Below are positions 27,601-35,385 of a DNA stretch of 64,000 nucleotides, in pieces. The DNA comes from an uncultured Christensenellaceae bacterium (GTDB lineage: Bacteria; Bacillota; Clostridia; Christensenellales; Borkfalkiaceae). The first letter of the stretch is position 1, and the number at the start of each line of letters is the position of its first letter. The stretch is taken from the NCBI GenBank assembly GCA_910586985.1, contig CAJUKK010000001.1, positions 1 through 64,000 of the forward strand, given 5' to 3'. The notes beneath the pieces were generated by a model, which was not told the DNA's origin, did no database searches, and saw only the letters and a list, made by a program, of their open reading frames with translations. A program made the position numbers and the translations under genes.

Positions 27601-27815
27601 AAATTCAGACGATGAGAAAGGAGGCGGGATTTGAAGTCGTCGACCGGATTGCCGTTTATTATGAGGCGGAGGGAAGAGCGGAGACGGTTTTGCAACGCGG
27701 CAATTTTAAATCAGACGTGCTTGCCGAATGCGTCGTCAAAGGCGTTGCAGAAGGGTATACTAAGGAGCTTGACGTAAATGGCGATAAAGTACGTATTACC
27801 GTTGTAAAATTATAA
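24681..27815 (+). CDS. ileS: isoleucyl-tRNA synthetase
   Basis: A class I synthetase of 1044 aa charging tRNA-Ile. It carries the HIGH motif in GPPTANGKPHIGHILTR, the CP1 editing region with TTTPWTLPSN, and KMSKHKGN. The length and the HIGH and KMSK contexts suggest the IleS2-like (eukaryote-like) class, which often resists mupirocin; that is inference. AAGGAG precedes the ATG at 24681; the frame is open upstream through the T-box but not translated. It is controlled by the T-box. The terminator is at 27828-27858. Confidence 0.96.
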   Translation: MYQKVDTSLNFVAREKEIVDFWKKNNVFEKSIEKTKDGEEFSFFDGPPTANGKPHIGHILTRVMKDIIPRYQTMKGKHVLRKAGWDTQGLPVELEVEKTLGLNGKKEIEAYGIEPFNEQCKKSVWQYQNEWEKMSDRVGYWVDMDKPYVTYHDSYIESEWWALKEIHKKGLLYKGHKIVPYCPRCGTAISSHEVAQGYKLVKETSAVARFKVAGRENTYILAWTTTPWTLPSNVALCMNPNETYVEIVSDGTHYIMAEALVPKFFEEYEITDRKTGKEYEGTKYEPLFAYAENDLQAMKNDWKRVYEVVCDTYVTLTDGTGVVHIAPAFGQDDYNVGKHYQLPVLCLVTEQGTFDSRCPELEGLFIKKADKVVLDLLKSQGKLFKALPFEHDYPHCWRCDTPLMYYARSSWFIKTTAIKDRLIACNRSVNWMPETIRDGRMGNFLENVIDWGLSRDRYWGTPLPVWVCEDCGEIEVIGSKEELRAKCGAPENIELHRPHVDRLTCKCTKCGGKMSRSPEVIDCWFDSGSMPFAQYHYPFENKDLFEETFPADFISEAVDQTRGWFYTLLVISTILFDRAPFKNCIVLGHVNDANGIKMSKHKGNVVDPWSVLDKQGADAVRWYFYTNSAPWIPSRFGPETVSEVQRKFQGTLWNTYAFFTLYADIDKYDPSEYDLKKCKLSLMDKWVLSKLNTLVKRVDTMLAEYNITDSAREIQEFSDILSNWYVRRGRDRYWGSEMTEDKAAAYTTLYTVLVTLAKLLAPYTPFMSEMMYRNLVSGFYPDAPVSVHLCDFPVCDETAIDTELEKGMDDVLSVVVLGRAARNAGNLKNRQPLSEIVVSGERELEISGELMAVTLDELNVKRMRFVSGAEELVRYTLKPQLKTLGPKYGKKLKTITEFLNTCDAGAIVAAVKNGGSYTVELDGEVVLFEEDLQIFTQSAEGYVAVSDRGVTVALNTELTPELLEEGTERELVSKIQTMRKEAGFEVVDRIAVYYEAEGRAETVLQRGNFKSDVLAECVVKGVAEGYTKELDVNGDKVRITVVKL

Positions 27816-27827
27816 TCGATAAAAAGA

Positions 27828-27858
27828 AACTCCGTGCAAATTTGCACGGAGTTATTTT
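27828..27858. terminator. bidirectional terminator, ileS / pepV
   Basis: A perfect 26-bp palindrome containing AACTCCGTGCAAA and its complement, then ATTTTTGG on plus. It separates two convergent genes. Confidence 0.85.
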
Positions 27859-27869
27859 TGGCATTTTAT

Positions 27870-29135
27870 TTATCTTGTTAAGCGTTTGATCGCCTCTTTG
27901 TAGACGTTCATCATCAGTTCGATACGATCGATCGTAATAAACTCGTTCGGTTGATGCGCAACGGGTACGTCTCCTGCAATTTCGGGCCCGAACGCCGCGC
28001 CGTTTTTAAGCGCGCGCGCATAGGTACCGCCTCCGATTGCGATCGGTTCGCATTTTTGGTCGGTGTATTCCTCGAATACCGAGCGGAGCGTGGAAATAAG
28101 CGGGCCGTTTTTGTCGTTATAAATAGGGGATTGGTGATGAATAACCTCGTATTTTACGCCGAAACGATCTACGGCTTCCATAATCTGTGCAAGCGTCATG
28201 GTTGCGGGATAGCGAATATCGCATACAACGGCAAGGAATCCCTTTCTGTAATGTATCATGTCGGGCGAGAGCGTAAGATTCCCCGTTTCGTCGGCAAGTT
28301 GGGTCAAACCTTTTTTATCTTCAAACAAATCTTCGATTACGCGCAAAACGCTCTCATCCTCACGGAACATTGTCAGGATAGGCAAAATCGCATTGTCGCC
28401 TTCTTCGGGCGTGGACGCATGCGCGCTCTTGCCGTGGTAGAAAAATTTGCCGTTTTCAAAGCTCAGTTTTAACTTTCTTGATTTCTGGCGATCGACGGTA
28501 ACGGGACGCACGCCGCACGAATCGCAAACCATATTGGCGCGCTCGCCGCCTTTCATGTAGGTAAAAAGTCCGGATTTGACGGGATAGTGAAGGCGAATCT
28601 GTAAAATTCCCTTTTCCGCGTATATGACGGGGAAATTAGCGTCGGGAGAAAATCCTACTTCGGGGAGCCGATTCACCGTTTCGTAATATTCAATACATTT
28701 CCAACCGCATTCTTCGTTGCAACCGACGATGAGTTTGATCGTTTTGTGCGGGACAAATCCTTCGTCTTTCAGCATTTTTAACGCATAGAGCGCAGCAAAC
28801 GCGGGTCCTTTGTCGTCCGTTGCGCCGCGTCCCCATATCTTACCGTCGGATACGAGTCCTTCAAAGGGAGGTACTTTCCAACCTGTTCCGGCAGGAACAA
28901 CGTCAAGATGGCAGAGAATTGCAAAATCGTCGCCTGCGCCGAAGATGACTTCGCCGATATAATTATCGTAGTTTTTTGTTTCGAATCCCATTTCGCTTGC
29001 GAGCGAAAGAAAATGATTCAAACATTCAAATGCGCCTTTTCCAAACGGCATGCCCGCTTGCGGGCGGGCGAGGGAAGAATCGATACGGATGCTTTCGCTG
29101 ATGCTGTTTACGGCATCGTTTAAGTATTGCGTCAT
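27870..29135 (-). CDS. pepV: dipeptidase PepV-like, M20 family
   Basis: A 421-aa zinc metallopeptidase of the M20/PepV (Sapep) group, acting on dipeptides in the cytosol. Metal ligands lie in CHLDVVPAG, GRGATDDKGP, GCNEECGWK and, near the C-terminus, HQPNEF. The lid domain lies between about residues 170 and 300. CGGAGA precedes the ATG and a TATAAT element lies upstream on the minus strand. Monocistronic. Confidence 0.93.
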   Translation of the reverse strand: MTQYLNDAVNSISESIRIDSSLARPQAGMPFGKGAFECLNHFLSLASEMGFETKNYDNYIGEVIFGAGDDFAILCHLDVVPAGTGWKVPPFEGLVSDGKIWGRGATDDKGPAFAALYALKMLKDEGFVPHKTIKLIVGCNEECGWKCIEYYETVNRLPEVGFSPDANFPVIYAEKGILQIRLHYPVKSGLFTYMKGGERANMVCDSCGVRPVTVDRQKSRKLKLSFENGKFFYHGKSAHASTPEEGDNAILPILTMFREDESVLRVIEDLFEDKKGLTQLADETGNLTLSPDMIHYRKGFLAVVCDIRYPATMTLAQIMEAVDRFGVKYEVIHHQSPIYNDKNGPLISTLRSVFEEYTDQKCEPIAIGGGTYARALKNGAAFGPEIAGDVPVAHQPNEFITIDRIELMMNVYKEAIKRLTR

Positions 29136-29280
29136 AATGTGTGTCTCCGTTTACAGTATATCAAATATTATAGCAAAATACGGAACTACTGTCAAGAGAA
29201 AAATGCCGATCCAAACTGACAAATTCCGCACGGAGAATATGATTGTTTTTTAAATTTTTATAAGTTCCGTTCATTTATTT

Positions 29281-29309
29281 TTGCAAATTATAGGAAAGTA
29301 TGCTATAAT
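29281..29309 (+). promoter_or_regulatory. promoter of the RadC-like/two-component operon
   Basis: TTGCAA (29281-29286) and TATAAT (29304-29309) are 17 bp apart with an extended TGC. Confidence 0.8.
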
Positions 29310-29332
29310 ACAAAAAAGGGAAGGATGGGGAT

Positions 29333-30046
29333 ATGCACGAAGGGCACAGACAACGTATGATGCAACGGCTTGAAAATCAGCCGGACGGGCTGCAAGATCA
29401 CGAGCTGCTCGAAATTTTGCTCTTCAATGCGATTCCGCGAAAGAATACAAACGAAATCGCACATGCGCTATTGGACGCGTTCGGGACGCTGTCCGCCGTA
29501 TTTTCGGCGCATTTGGACGAGCTTGTAAAAGTTGCGGGCGTCGGCAGAGGAACCGCGTCGTACATCAAGTGTGTCGGCGCGTTGCTCGCTCGGGTCGCGC
29601 CTGCGGAAGATAACCGTTCCGTTGTCTATAATTCCGCGCAATTCGGTGCGGAACTCGTTAAACGTTATCGGAATCTTTCTGCGGAAGTGGTTGAAATATA
29701 CTGCCTCGACGTACACAGCGCGATTCGTTCCAGTCGTCGCTTTTCAACGGGAAATTCGGATAAAGTTCTTATGCAACCCGAGGAGGTAAGTTCGTTTATT
29801 ATCTCGCAAAATCCCCGCGGCGTGGTACTTGCGCACAATCATTTGGGACAGAGTAATCTGCCGTCGGATGCAGACGACCGTTTTACTGCACAGATTCAAT
29901 TGCTATGTTCTATGAACAATATTCGTCTTGTCGATCACCTGATTGTCAGTAAAAGCGGCGCGTATAGTTATTTTCTTTCGGGAAGATTAGAAACGATCAA
30001 AAGTCAATTTAATGTGAATACCGTTATCAGGAAGGGGATCATATGA
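29333..30046 (+). CDS. RadC-like JAB domain protein
   Basis: A 237-aa protein with an N-terminal helix-hairpin-helix part (DELVKVAGVGRGTASYIK) and a C-terminal JAB/MPN domain. The metal motif reads VLAHNHLGQSNLPSDAD; both histidines and the Ser and Asp of HxH...SxxD are kept, but the usual HNHPSG is replaced by HNHLGQ. RadC homologues have no settled role; a DNA-repair role is disputed. It is the first gene of a three-gene operon, its stop overlapping the kinase start by 4 bp, which is an unusual partnership. Confidence 0.88.
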   Translation: MHEGHRQRMMQRLENQPDGLQDHELLEILLFNAIPRKNTNEIAHALLDAFGTLSAVFSAHLDELVKVAGVGRGTASYIKCVGALLARVAPAEDNRSVVYNSAQFGAELVKRYRNLSAEVVEIYCLDVHSAIRSSRRFSTGNSDKVLMQPEEVSSFIISQNPRGVVLAHNHLGQSNLPSDADDRFTAQIQLLCSMNNIRLVDHLIVSKSGAYSYFLSGRLETIKSQFNVNTVIRKGII

Positions 30047-31269
30047 GGGAACAGACACAGGAACCGCTTAACCGTCCTGAAGGGAAAGAGAACGCGATTT
30101 TCCGCTACGGGCGCGTTATCGTATTTTGCTTGCTTGTTTTTATGCTGATCGTACTCATCGTCGTAAATTTAAAAAACTGGTATTTTCTTTTGCCTATTTC
30201 GGCAGTATTGCTCATTGAAAACTCCGTTAAAATATGGGCGTTTAAAACTTATCCGCCTAAAATCGTATGCTATGTTCTCGATATGTTTGCATTGCTGTTC
30301 CTTACGTATTTTTCGGACGGAACGCTTATTTCCATCATTTACATTATTATCCTTTCGGAGTTTTATCTTACTCAGGAAAAACTTGCGGGAAGTATAGCAA
30401 TGTGCGTGTGCAGCGCGGCAATATTCCTCGGAACTTTCGCAATCAGCAATGCGCTTGACGGGGAAGAGGTGCGGGTTGCCAATCTCATTGCAAGCGCGTT
30501 CAGCGATTTGTTGATTATTGCAATCCATTTTCTTGTTTTTAATTTTGCGATACAGATTTATCGTAAAAACAAAGAAATCACGGGCACGCTTGTAGAACTG
30601 AACGCCAGCAACGAAAAACTGCGCCTTGCCTATAACGAGTTGCAGGAAATAACCGTGCTCGAAGAACGGCAGCGCATTGCAAAGGATATTCACGATACGG
30701 CGGGGCATTCTATTACCACCGTCATAATGCAGACGGAGGCGGCAAAACTTATTATCGACAACGATCCGACAGATGCGAAACGGAAGATATCGGCGGCAAA
30801 TTTACAGGCGAAACACGCTTTGGAAGAACTGCGCGAAAGCGTTCATCTTCTTTCGGGAACGAACGAATACCTTTCTCTGAAAGATAAGCTGGCGCGTATC
30901 CTGCACGAGTCGGCGGACGGCACGGGCATTGCCGTGCGATCGGACGTGGATGATATTCAGTTGTGCGACGCTAAGAGCAGATTTGTTTGCAATACGCTGA
31001 AAGAGGGAATCTCCAACGGGATGAGACACGGCGGCGCGACTGCGTTTTACTTTGAGTTAAAAGACAGAGACGGGCAGATTTCGTTTTTACTGTCCGATAA
31101 CGGCGCGGGTATGGATCTTTCCGCGCTCAGAGAGGGATTCGGACTTACGGGAATGCACCGCAGAGCGGAGTCTCTTGGCGGACAAGTCTGGTTTGAGACG
31201 GCGCAGGACGAAGGGTTCGAAATACATTTGACGCTGCCTAAAGACGGTGGTGGGGAGGAACGGAAATGA
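30043..31269 (+). CDS. sensor histidine kinase, NarL/LiaS type
   Basis: A 408-aa membrane kinase. The first about 175 residues contain five or six transmembrane helices and little external domain, so it may sense the membrane. A coiled stretch leads to the HisKA_3 dimerisation domain, ERQRIAKDIHDTAGHS, with the phosphorylated His at about 217, and then an HATPase (SDNGAGMD, GFGLTGMHRRAESLGG). Its ATG overlaps the radC-like stop, and its own stop overlaps the response regulator. The stimulus is unknown. Confidence 0.93.
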   Translation: MREQTQEPLNRPEGKENAIFRYGRVIVFCLLVFMLIVLIVVNLKNWYFLLPISAVLLIENSVKIWAFKTYPPKIVCYVLDMFALLFLTYFSDGTLISIIYIIILSEFYLTQEKLAGSIAMCVCSAAIFLGTFAISNALDGEEVRVANLIASAFSDLLIIAIHFLVFNFAIQIYRKNKEITGTLVELNASNEKLRLAYNELQEITVLEERQRIAKDIHDTAGHSITTVIMQTEAAKLIIDNDPTDAKRKISAANLQAKHALEELRESVHLLSGTNEYLSLKDKLARILHESADGTGIAVRSDVDDIQLCDAKSRFVCNTLKEGISNGMRHGGATAFYFELKDRDGQISFLLSDNGAGMDLSALREGFGLTGMHRRAESLGGQVWFETAQDEGFEIHLTLPKDGGGEERK

Positions 31270-31913
31270 AAATTAAAGTATTGCTTGCCGACGATCAGAC
31301 AATTCTTGCCGACGGGATCAGGAGCGTTTTAACAAGCTGCCCCGATTTCGAAGTGGTTGGAATTGCCGCAGACGGCGTAGAGGCGGTGGAATTGACCGAG
31401 AAATTAAAGCCCGACGTTATTTTAATGGATATCCGTATGCCGAATATGAACGGGGTGATTGCCACGCAGGAGATTAAGCGGCGCCGCCCCGACGTAAAGA
31501 TATTGATTTTGACGACGTTTGACGACAGCGATTATATTCTGAACGCGATCAACAACGGTGCCAGCGGGTATCTTTTAAAGGATACTTCCTCTTCCGCGCT
31601 TATCGATGCAATTAAAAACGCTTACGCGGGCGATACAATTTTGCCTGCAAAAATTGCAAAGCGCATCGCCGATGCTGCAAAAATGGTGTCGAGCGATCGG
31701 GAGATTAAACTCAAACGCAGATTCGGTTTTTCGGATAGAGAAGTGGAGATCGCAATCATGTTGTACGAAGGTTTCACCAATAAACAGATTGCTAATGCTT
31801 TAAAACTTTCGGACGGAACTTCGCGCAATTATATTTCTTCCATTTACGTTAAGATGGAATGCGATAACCGTACCGATGCCGTAAAACTTATGAAAGAGAC
31901 GATCAACAAGTGA
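31266..31913 (+). CDS. response regulator, NarL/LuxR family
   Basis: A 215-aa regulator. The receiver domain (about 1-120) has the phosphorylated Asp at 55 in VILMDIRMPN and the conserved Lys in LLKDTSS. The LuxR-type DNA-binding domain (about 150-215) has FSDREVEIAIMLYEGFTNKQ and the recognition helix region GTSRNYISSIYVKM. It is translationally coupled to the kinase. Targets are unknown. Terminator at 31996-32028. Confidence 0.94.
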   Translation: MKIKVLLADDQTILADGIRSVLTSCPDFEVVGIAADGVEAVELTEKLKPDVILMDIRMPNMNGVIATQEIKRRRPDVKILILTTFDDSDYILNAINNGASGYLLKDTSSSALIDAIKNAYAGDTILPAKIAKRIADAAKMVSSDREIKLKRRFGFSDREVEIAIMLYEGFTNKQIANALKLSDGTSRNYISSIYVKMECDNRTDAVKLMKETINK

Positions 31914-31995
31914 GATTATAAATCGGAACGGATTTTGCGCGGAGTTGAGCGATTGATTCTCACGTGTCTTTTGGATAGAGAATAAGAAATTCAAT

Positions 31996-32028
31996 AAAAA
32001 GGTATGACCAATTCGGTCATACCTTTTT
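31996..32028. terminator. bidirectional terminator
   Basis: AAAAAGGTATGACC and its complement form a 14-bp stem with a 5-nt loop and U-runs on both strands, between the regulator and the convergent XRE gene. Confidence 0.85.
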
Positions 32029-32037
32029 GTTATGCGA

Positions 32038-32256
32038 TTATATATTATCGTTTAATCCTAACAGGTAGTCGGAAGAAACGTCGAGATATCGGCATATCAA
32101 AAACAGCGTGTCAATGCTCGGCACGCTCTTGCCTGCCTTATAATCGGAAATACATTGTTTGGAGACGTTTGCCGCCGCCGCTAATTCCGTCTGTTTTACG
32201 TTTAAATCGTGCAAACATTCATTAAACCTTATCTGAAACTTTGTTATCTTTTCCAT
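32038..32256 (-). CDS. XRE-family transcriptional regulator, leaderless
   Basis: A 72-aa Cro/CI-type helix-turn-helix protein. KQTELAAAANVSKQCISDYKAG is the DNA-binding core (recognition helix SKQCISDYK), followed by PSIDTLFLICRYLDVSSDYLLG. The start at 32256 is six bases after TATACT on the minus strand, so the mRNA should be leaderless; an upstream frame extension is unlikely. It is divergent from the DUF975 gene, with repeated AGTACG motifs between them that are its likely operators. Confidence 0.85.
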   Translation of the reverse strand: MEKITKFQIRFNECLHDLNVKQTELAAAANVSKQCISDYKAGKSVPSIDTLFLICRYLDVSSDYLLGLNDNI

Positions 32257-32275
32257 AGAAAAAGTATAGACAAAT

Positions 32276-32343
32276 AGTACGCCAATGCTTGACAAATACG
32301 TTAAAAACGTACTATAATGCAAAATAGTACGCTAATAACGTAC
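32276..32343. promoter_or_regulatory. divergent promoter/operator region, XRE-DUF975
   Basis: TTGACA (32289-32294) and TATAAT (32313-32318), 18 bp apart, drive the DUF975 gene. Four related GTAC-core motifs surround them: AGTACG (32276), CGTACT (32308), AGTACG (32326) and ACGTAC (32338). CGTACTA and TAGTACG (32308-32331) form an inverted repeat over the -10 box, a fitting operator for the adjacent XRE protein. Confidence 0.65.
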
Positions 32344-32359
32344 AAGCAAAGGAGGAGTT

Positions 32360-32986
32360 ATGTTAAAGGCAAAAAATTTTCGTTTAGAGGCATGGGAAAA
32401 ACTTCGGGGCAAATGGGGAACGTTTGCGCTCATTGCTTTCATTCACAGTCTGATTATGGGTGTATGCGGTGCGCTTACTTACATCTATGTCGGCGAAATC
32501 ATAACGTTGCTCGTGGGCGGTCCGTTTGCGTTGGGACTTGCAATGATCGCGCTCAACGTTGTGCGGACAAGAAAAGTGGAAGTGAATCAACTGTTCAGCG
32601 GATTCAGAGAATTCGGAAAAGCGTTTATTGTTAATCTTCTAAATTCAATCCTTATTGTTCTATGGACATTGTTATTGATCATCCCAGGAATTATTAAAAG
32701 CTTTTCTTACAGTATGAGTTATTATATTCTTGCTGACGAACCGACTTTAACGGCAACTGAGATACGTCATCATTCGATTGAGCTTATGCGCGGCAATAAG
32801 TGGAGACTTTTTTGCCTTGAAGTAAGTTTTATCGGTTGGTGGATTCTGTGTATTCTTACGTTAGGAATACTTTCATTTTGGATCATTCCCTATCAACAGT
32901 CGGCTATAGCTGCGTTTTATCAAAGCTTACTTCCGAAGGTTGAAGCGACTACGCCGCAAGTTGAAACGGGGCAGGCGGAGGGATAA
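32360..32986 (+). CDS. DUF975 family membrane protein
   Basis: A 208-aa protein with about five hydrophobic segments and the family features LRGKWGTF near the N-terminus, PGIIKSFSYSMSYYILADEP in the middle and a hydrophobic C-terminus. DUF975 proteins are poorly characterised. AAGGAGG precedes the ATG. It is probably repressed by the divergent XRE protein; the role may relate to membrane or envelope state, but this is inference. Confidence 0.85.
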   Translation: MLKAKNFRLEAWEKLRGKWGTFALIAFIHSLIMGVCGALTYIYVGEIITLLVGGPFALGLAMIALNVVRTRKVEVNQLFSGFREFGKAFIVNLLNSILIVLWTLLLIIPGIIKSFSYSMSYYILADEPTLTATEIRHHSIELMRGNKWRLFCLEVSFIGWWILCILTLGILSFWIIPYQQSAIAAFYQSLLPKVEATTPQVETGQAEG

Positions 32987-33027
32987 TTTTTAACAATGTT
33001 CATCATTGAGAATTTTCAACAAAAAAT

Positions 33028-33054
33028 AAACGCGATGCGGAACGCATCGCGTTT
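33028..33054 (-). terminator. pyruvate kinase terminator
   Basis: A 12-bp stem (AAACGCGATGCG with complement, 3-nt loop) followed on the minus strand by TTTATTTTTTG. It sits just downstream of the pyk stop and also faces the DUF975 transcript. Confidence 0.85.
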
Positions 33055-33070
33055 TGATTATATGTTAATC

Positions 33071-34483
33071 TTAAATCATTTCAATATTGATAAGATTGGA
33101 GTTCCCGCTCTTGCCGTTGGGTGTTCCGCCCGTAATAACGATCGTATCTCCCTTGTGAACCAATCCCGAATCGCGCGCCGAACATTTTGCAAAATGGAAC
33201 AAAACGTCAACCGAATGATATTCATCGCTCAACATCGGATGAACGCCCCAGCTCAAAGCGAGTTTCTGGTAACTCCGTGCGTCTGTCGTCATACCGATGA
33301 TGTCGATCATCGGACGGAAACGGGATACCATCTTCGCCGTTCCGCCCGTGCGAGTGCAGACGACGATCGCTTTTGCATGAACGTCCCGTGCAAGCAGACA
33401 AGCCGAATGGGAGAGCGCGTCCGAAAGGTCGCGAATCAGATATTCGTTATCGTTTACGGGTTGAATGAATTTGGAGCGGGTTTCCGCTTGCATAGCAATC
33501 CGAGCCATCGCTTTTACCGCTTCAACGGGATAAGCGCCTGCCGCCGTCTCGCCCGAAAGCATGATCGCGCTCGAACCGTCGTATACGGCGTTGGCAACGT
33601 CCGAAATTTCAGCGCGCGTGGGGCGGGGTTGTTTAATCATCGACTCGAGCATTTCCGTTGCGGTAATGCAGCGTTTGCCCGCTTTGCGGCATGCGGTAAT
33701 GATTGTCTTTTGAATATCGGGAAGTTCCTCATAGGGGATTTCCACACCCATATCGCCGCGCCCGATCATAATTCCGTCGGATACTTCGAGAATACTGTCG
33801 AGATTGTTAACGCCCGCACGGTTTTCAATTTTTGCGATGAGGTCGATATCCGTCGATCCGTGTTCGTTGAGGAAATTGCGTACGTCGATAATATCCTGCG
33901 CTTTGGAAACAAAGGAACAAGCGACAAAGTCTACGCCTTGCTCGATGCCGAAGAGGAGGTCGGATTTATCCTGCTCGGAGAGATATTCGAGGTGCAGTTC
34001 TTTTTCGGGGAAGAACATGCTCTTGCGGTTTGAAAGCTCTCCGCCGACAAGTACGGTGCAGACAACTTCTTTTGCCTTGACTTCCTTTACTTCGAACACC
34101 ATTAACCCGTTGTTGAGCAATATTTTATCGCCTGCGTTCATATCCGAGCAGATTCCCTTGTATGAGACGGAAACGCGCGCTTCGTCTCCTTCGATTTCGT
34201 CTGTCGTAAAAGTAAACGTGTCGCCTTCTTTTAAAAGAATTTTTCCGTTTTTGAAAGTGCGGATACGAAACTCCGGACCTTTGGTGTCGAGCATGATGGG
34301 GAGTGCGATTTGTTTTTTTGCGCGCAGCGCTTTCACGGTGGCAATTTTTTTCGCGTGCTCTTCGTGTGTGCCGTGCGAAAAATTGATCCGCGCGACGTTC
34401 ATACCCGCATCAGCCATTGCGGAGATGACTTCTTCTGTCTCGGAAGCAGGCCCAAGCGTGCAGACGATCTTCGTTTTTTTCAT
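33071..34483 (-). CDS. pyk: pyruvate kinase
   Basis: Glycolytic enzyme that makes pyruvate and ATP from phosphoenolpyruvate. The 470 aa match the short form without the extra C-terminal PEP-utiliser domain of Bacillus. Landmarks: KTKIVCTLGPAS, ARINFSHGTHE, MLDTKGPEFR, GRGDMGVE, TATEMLESM with the metal and substrate residues, and a regulatory C-domain with CTRTGGTA. AGGAGA precedes the ATG. Monocistronic. Confidence 0.97.
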   Translation of the reverse strand: MKKTKIVCTLGPASETEEVISAMADAGMNVARINFSHGTHEEHAKKIATVKALRAKKQIALPIMLDTKGPEFRIRTFKNGKILLKEGDTFTFTTDEIEGDEARVSVSYKGICSDMNAGDKILLNNGLMVFEVKEVKAKEVVCTVLVGGELSNRKSMFFPEKELHLEYLSEQDKSDLLFGIEQGVDFVACSFVSKAQDIIDVRNFLNEHGSTDIDLIAKIENRAGVNNLDSILEVSDGIMIGRGDMGVEIPYEELPDIQKTIITACRKAGKRCITATEMLESMIKQPRPTRAEISDVANAVYDGSSAIMLSGETAAGAYPVEAVKAMARIAMQAETRSKFIQPVNDNEYLIRDLSDALSHSACLLARDVHAKAIVVCTRTGGTAKMVSRFRPMIDIIGMTTDARSYQKLALSWGVHPMLSDEYHSVDVLFHFAKCSARDSGLVHKGDTIVITGGTPNGKSGNSNLINIEMI

Positions 34484-34573
34484 ATTTTCTCCTATTCGCT
34501 ATTTAATCGGATTGGTTTTTTCCATATATTTTAACATATTTTATGTAAAAAGCAAGCCTTTTTTATAAATTTG

Positions 34574-34582
34574 TGTTATAAT
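34574..34582 (+). promoter_or_regulatory. extended -10 promoter of rnpB
   Basis: TGTTATAAT with the transcription start expected near 34589. No good -35 box is visible. Confidence 0.7.
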
Positions 34583-34588
34583 GATTGC

Positions 34589-34953
34589 GATCCGAGCGGA
34601 CTACACGGTCGCGGAGCGTCGAAAGACGCGATGAGGAAAGTCCGGGCATCGCAGGGCAGGACGCCTGATAACGTCAGGTGAAGGCGACTTTAAGGAAAGT
34701 GCAACAGAAATAAACCGCCTCGAAACCTTTAATTGGGATTTTCGGGGTAAGGATGGAAAGGCGAGGTAAGAGCTCACCGACGGGGCGGTAACGTCCCGTG
34801 CCATGTAAACCCCGTCCGATGCAAGTTTGGGCTGTATTCAAATGGGTTGCCCGCCCGAATACAGCCGTGAATAACGCTTGAGCTTATCGGCGACGGTAAG
34901 CCTAGATAAATGACCGTGCACGACAGAACCCGGCTTATCGGTTCGACTCGGAG
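34589..34953 (+). ncRNA. rnpB: RNase P RNA, class A
   Basis: The catalytic RNA that removes the 5' leader from pre-tRNAs. Conserved blocks in order: GATGAGGAAAGTCCGGGC, ACAGAAATAAACCGCC, GGTAAGGATGGAAAGGCG, GGTAAGAGCTCACCG, CCATGTAAACCCC, the CCA-binding loop GGGTTGCCCGCCC, CCTAGATAAATGACCG and ACAGAACCCGGCTTATCGG. The 5' end (ATCCGAG) pairs with the 3' CTCGGA to close P1. About 365 nt. The 3' end is part of a 216-bp tandem repeat; the last repeat copy (35351-35385) ends CTCGGAT, which pairs one base better with the 5' end. Confidence 0.96.
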
Positions 34954-35385
34954 ATATAACAAATATTGCATGTGTGCGGCGAAAACTACGTGCACAGGGC
35001 ATTTATCTAGTATAGAGGAAAAGATTCCCAAAAAAGACGAAGTATTTTTTGGGAAAGAGGAGCGGCAGACAGAAAAGCGAGCCGCGAGAGAGACGAGCGG
35101 GGAGCGAAACTTGCCTTGCCGCGACGAGACCGAGCACGACAGAACCCGGCTTATCGGTTCGACTCGGAGATATAACAAATATTGCATGTGTGCGGCGAAA
35201 ACTACGTGCACAGGGCATTTATCTAGTATAGAGGAAAAGATTCCCAAAAAAGACGAAGTATTTTTTGGGAAAGAGGAGCGGCAGACAGAAAAGCGAGCCG
35301 CGAGAGAGACGAGCGGGGAGCGAAACTTGCCTTGCCGCGACGAGACCGAGCACGACAGAACCCGGCTTATCGGTTCGACTCGGAT
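34919..35385 (+). repeat. 216-bp tandem repeat built on the rnpB 3' end
   Basis: The block beginning CACGACAGAACCCGGCTTAT (the last about 34 nt of rnpB) recurs at 34919, 35135 and 35351. Two full 216-bp units are followed by a third copy of only the rnpB part. The two units look identical over their length. Each has a non-rnpB part of about 182 bp holding a hairpin (TTCCCAAAAAA/TTTTTTGGGAA) and a segment complementary to the P4-region strand of rnpB. Because 216 is a multiple of three, frames run through on both strands, but nothing suggests coding. Confidence 0.92.
34989..35010 (-). repeat. inverted near-copy of an rnpB core segment
   Basis: Read on the minus strand this gives CTAGATAAATGCCCTGTGCACG, against CTAGATAAATGACCGTGCACG at 34902-34922 in rnpB. 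It recurs in the second unit at about 35205-35226. The rest of 35386-35612 up to aspS holds no recognised gene or leader. Confidence 0.8.

Noticed and set aside
32996..34033. 345-codon plus-strand frame over pyruvate kinase
   Set aside because: Antisense shadow of pyk; no domain or ribosome site.
34919..35385. Possible CRISPR array
   Set aside because: Only two long units whose spacers are identical, anchored on rnpB; no cas genes.
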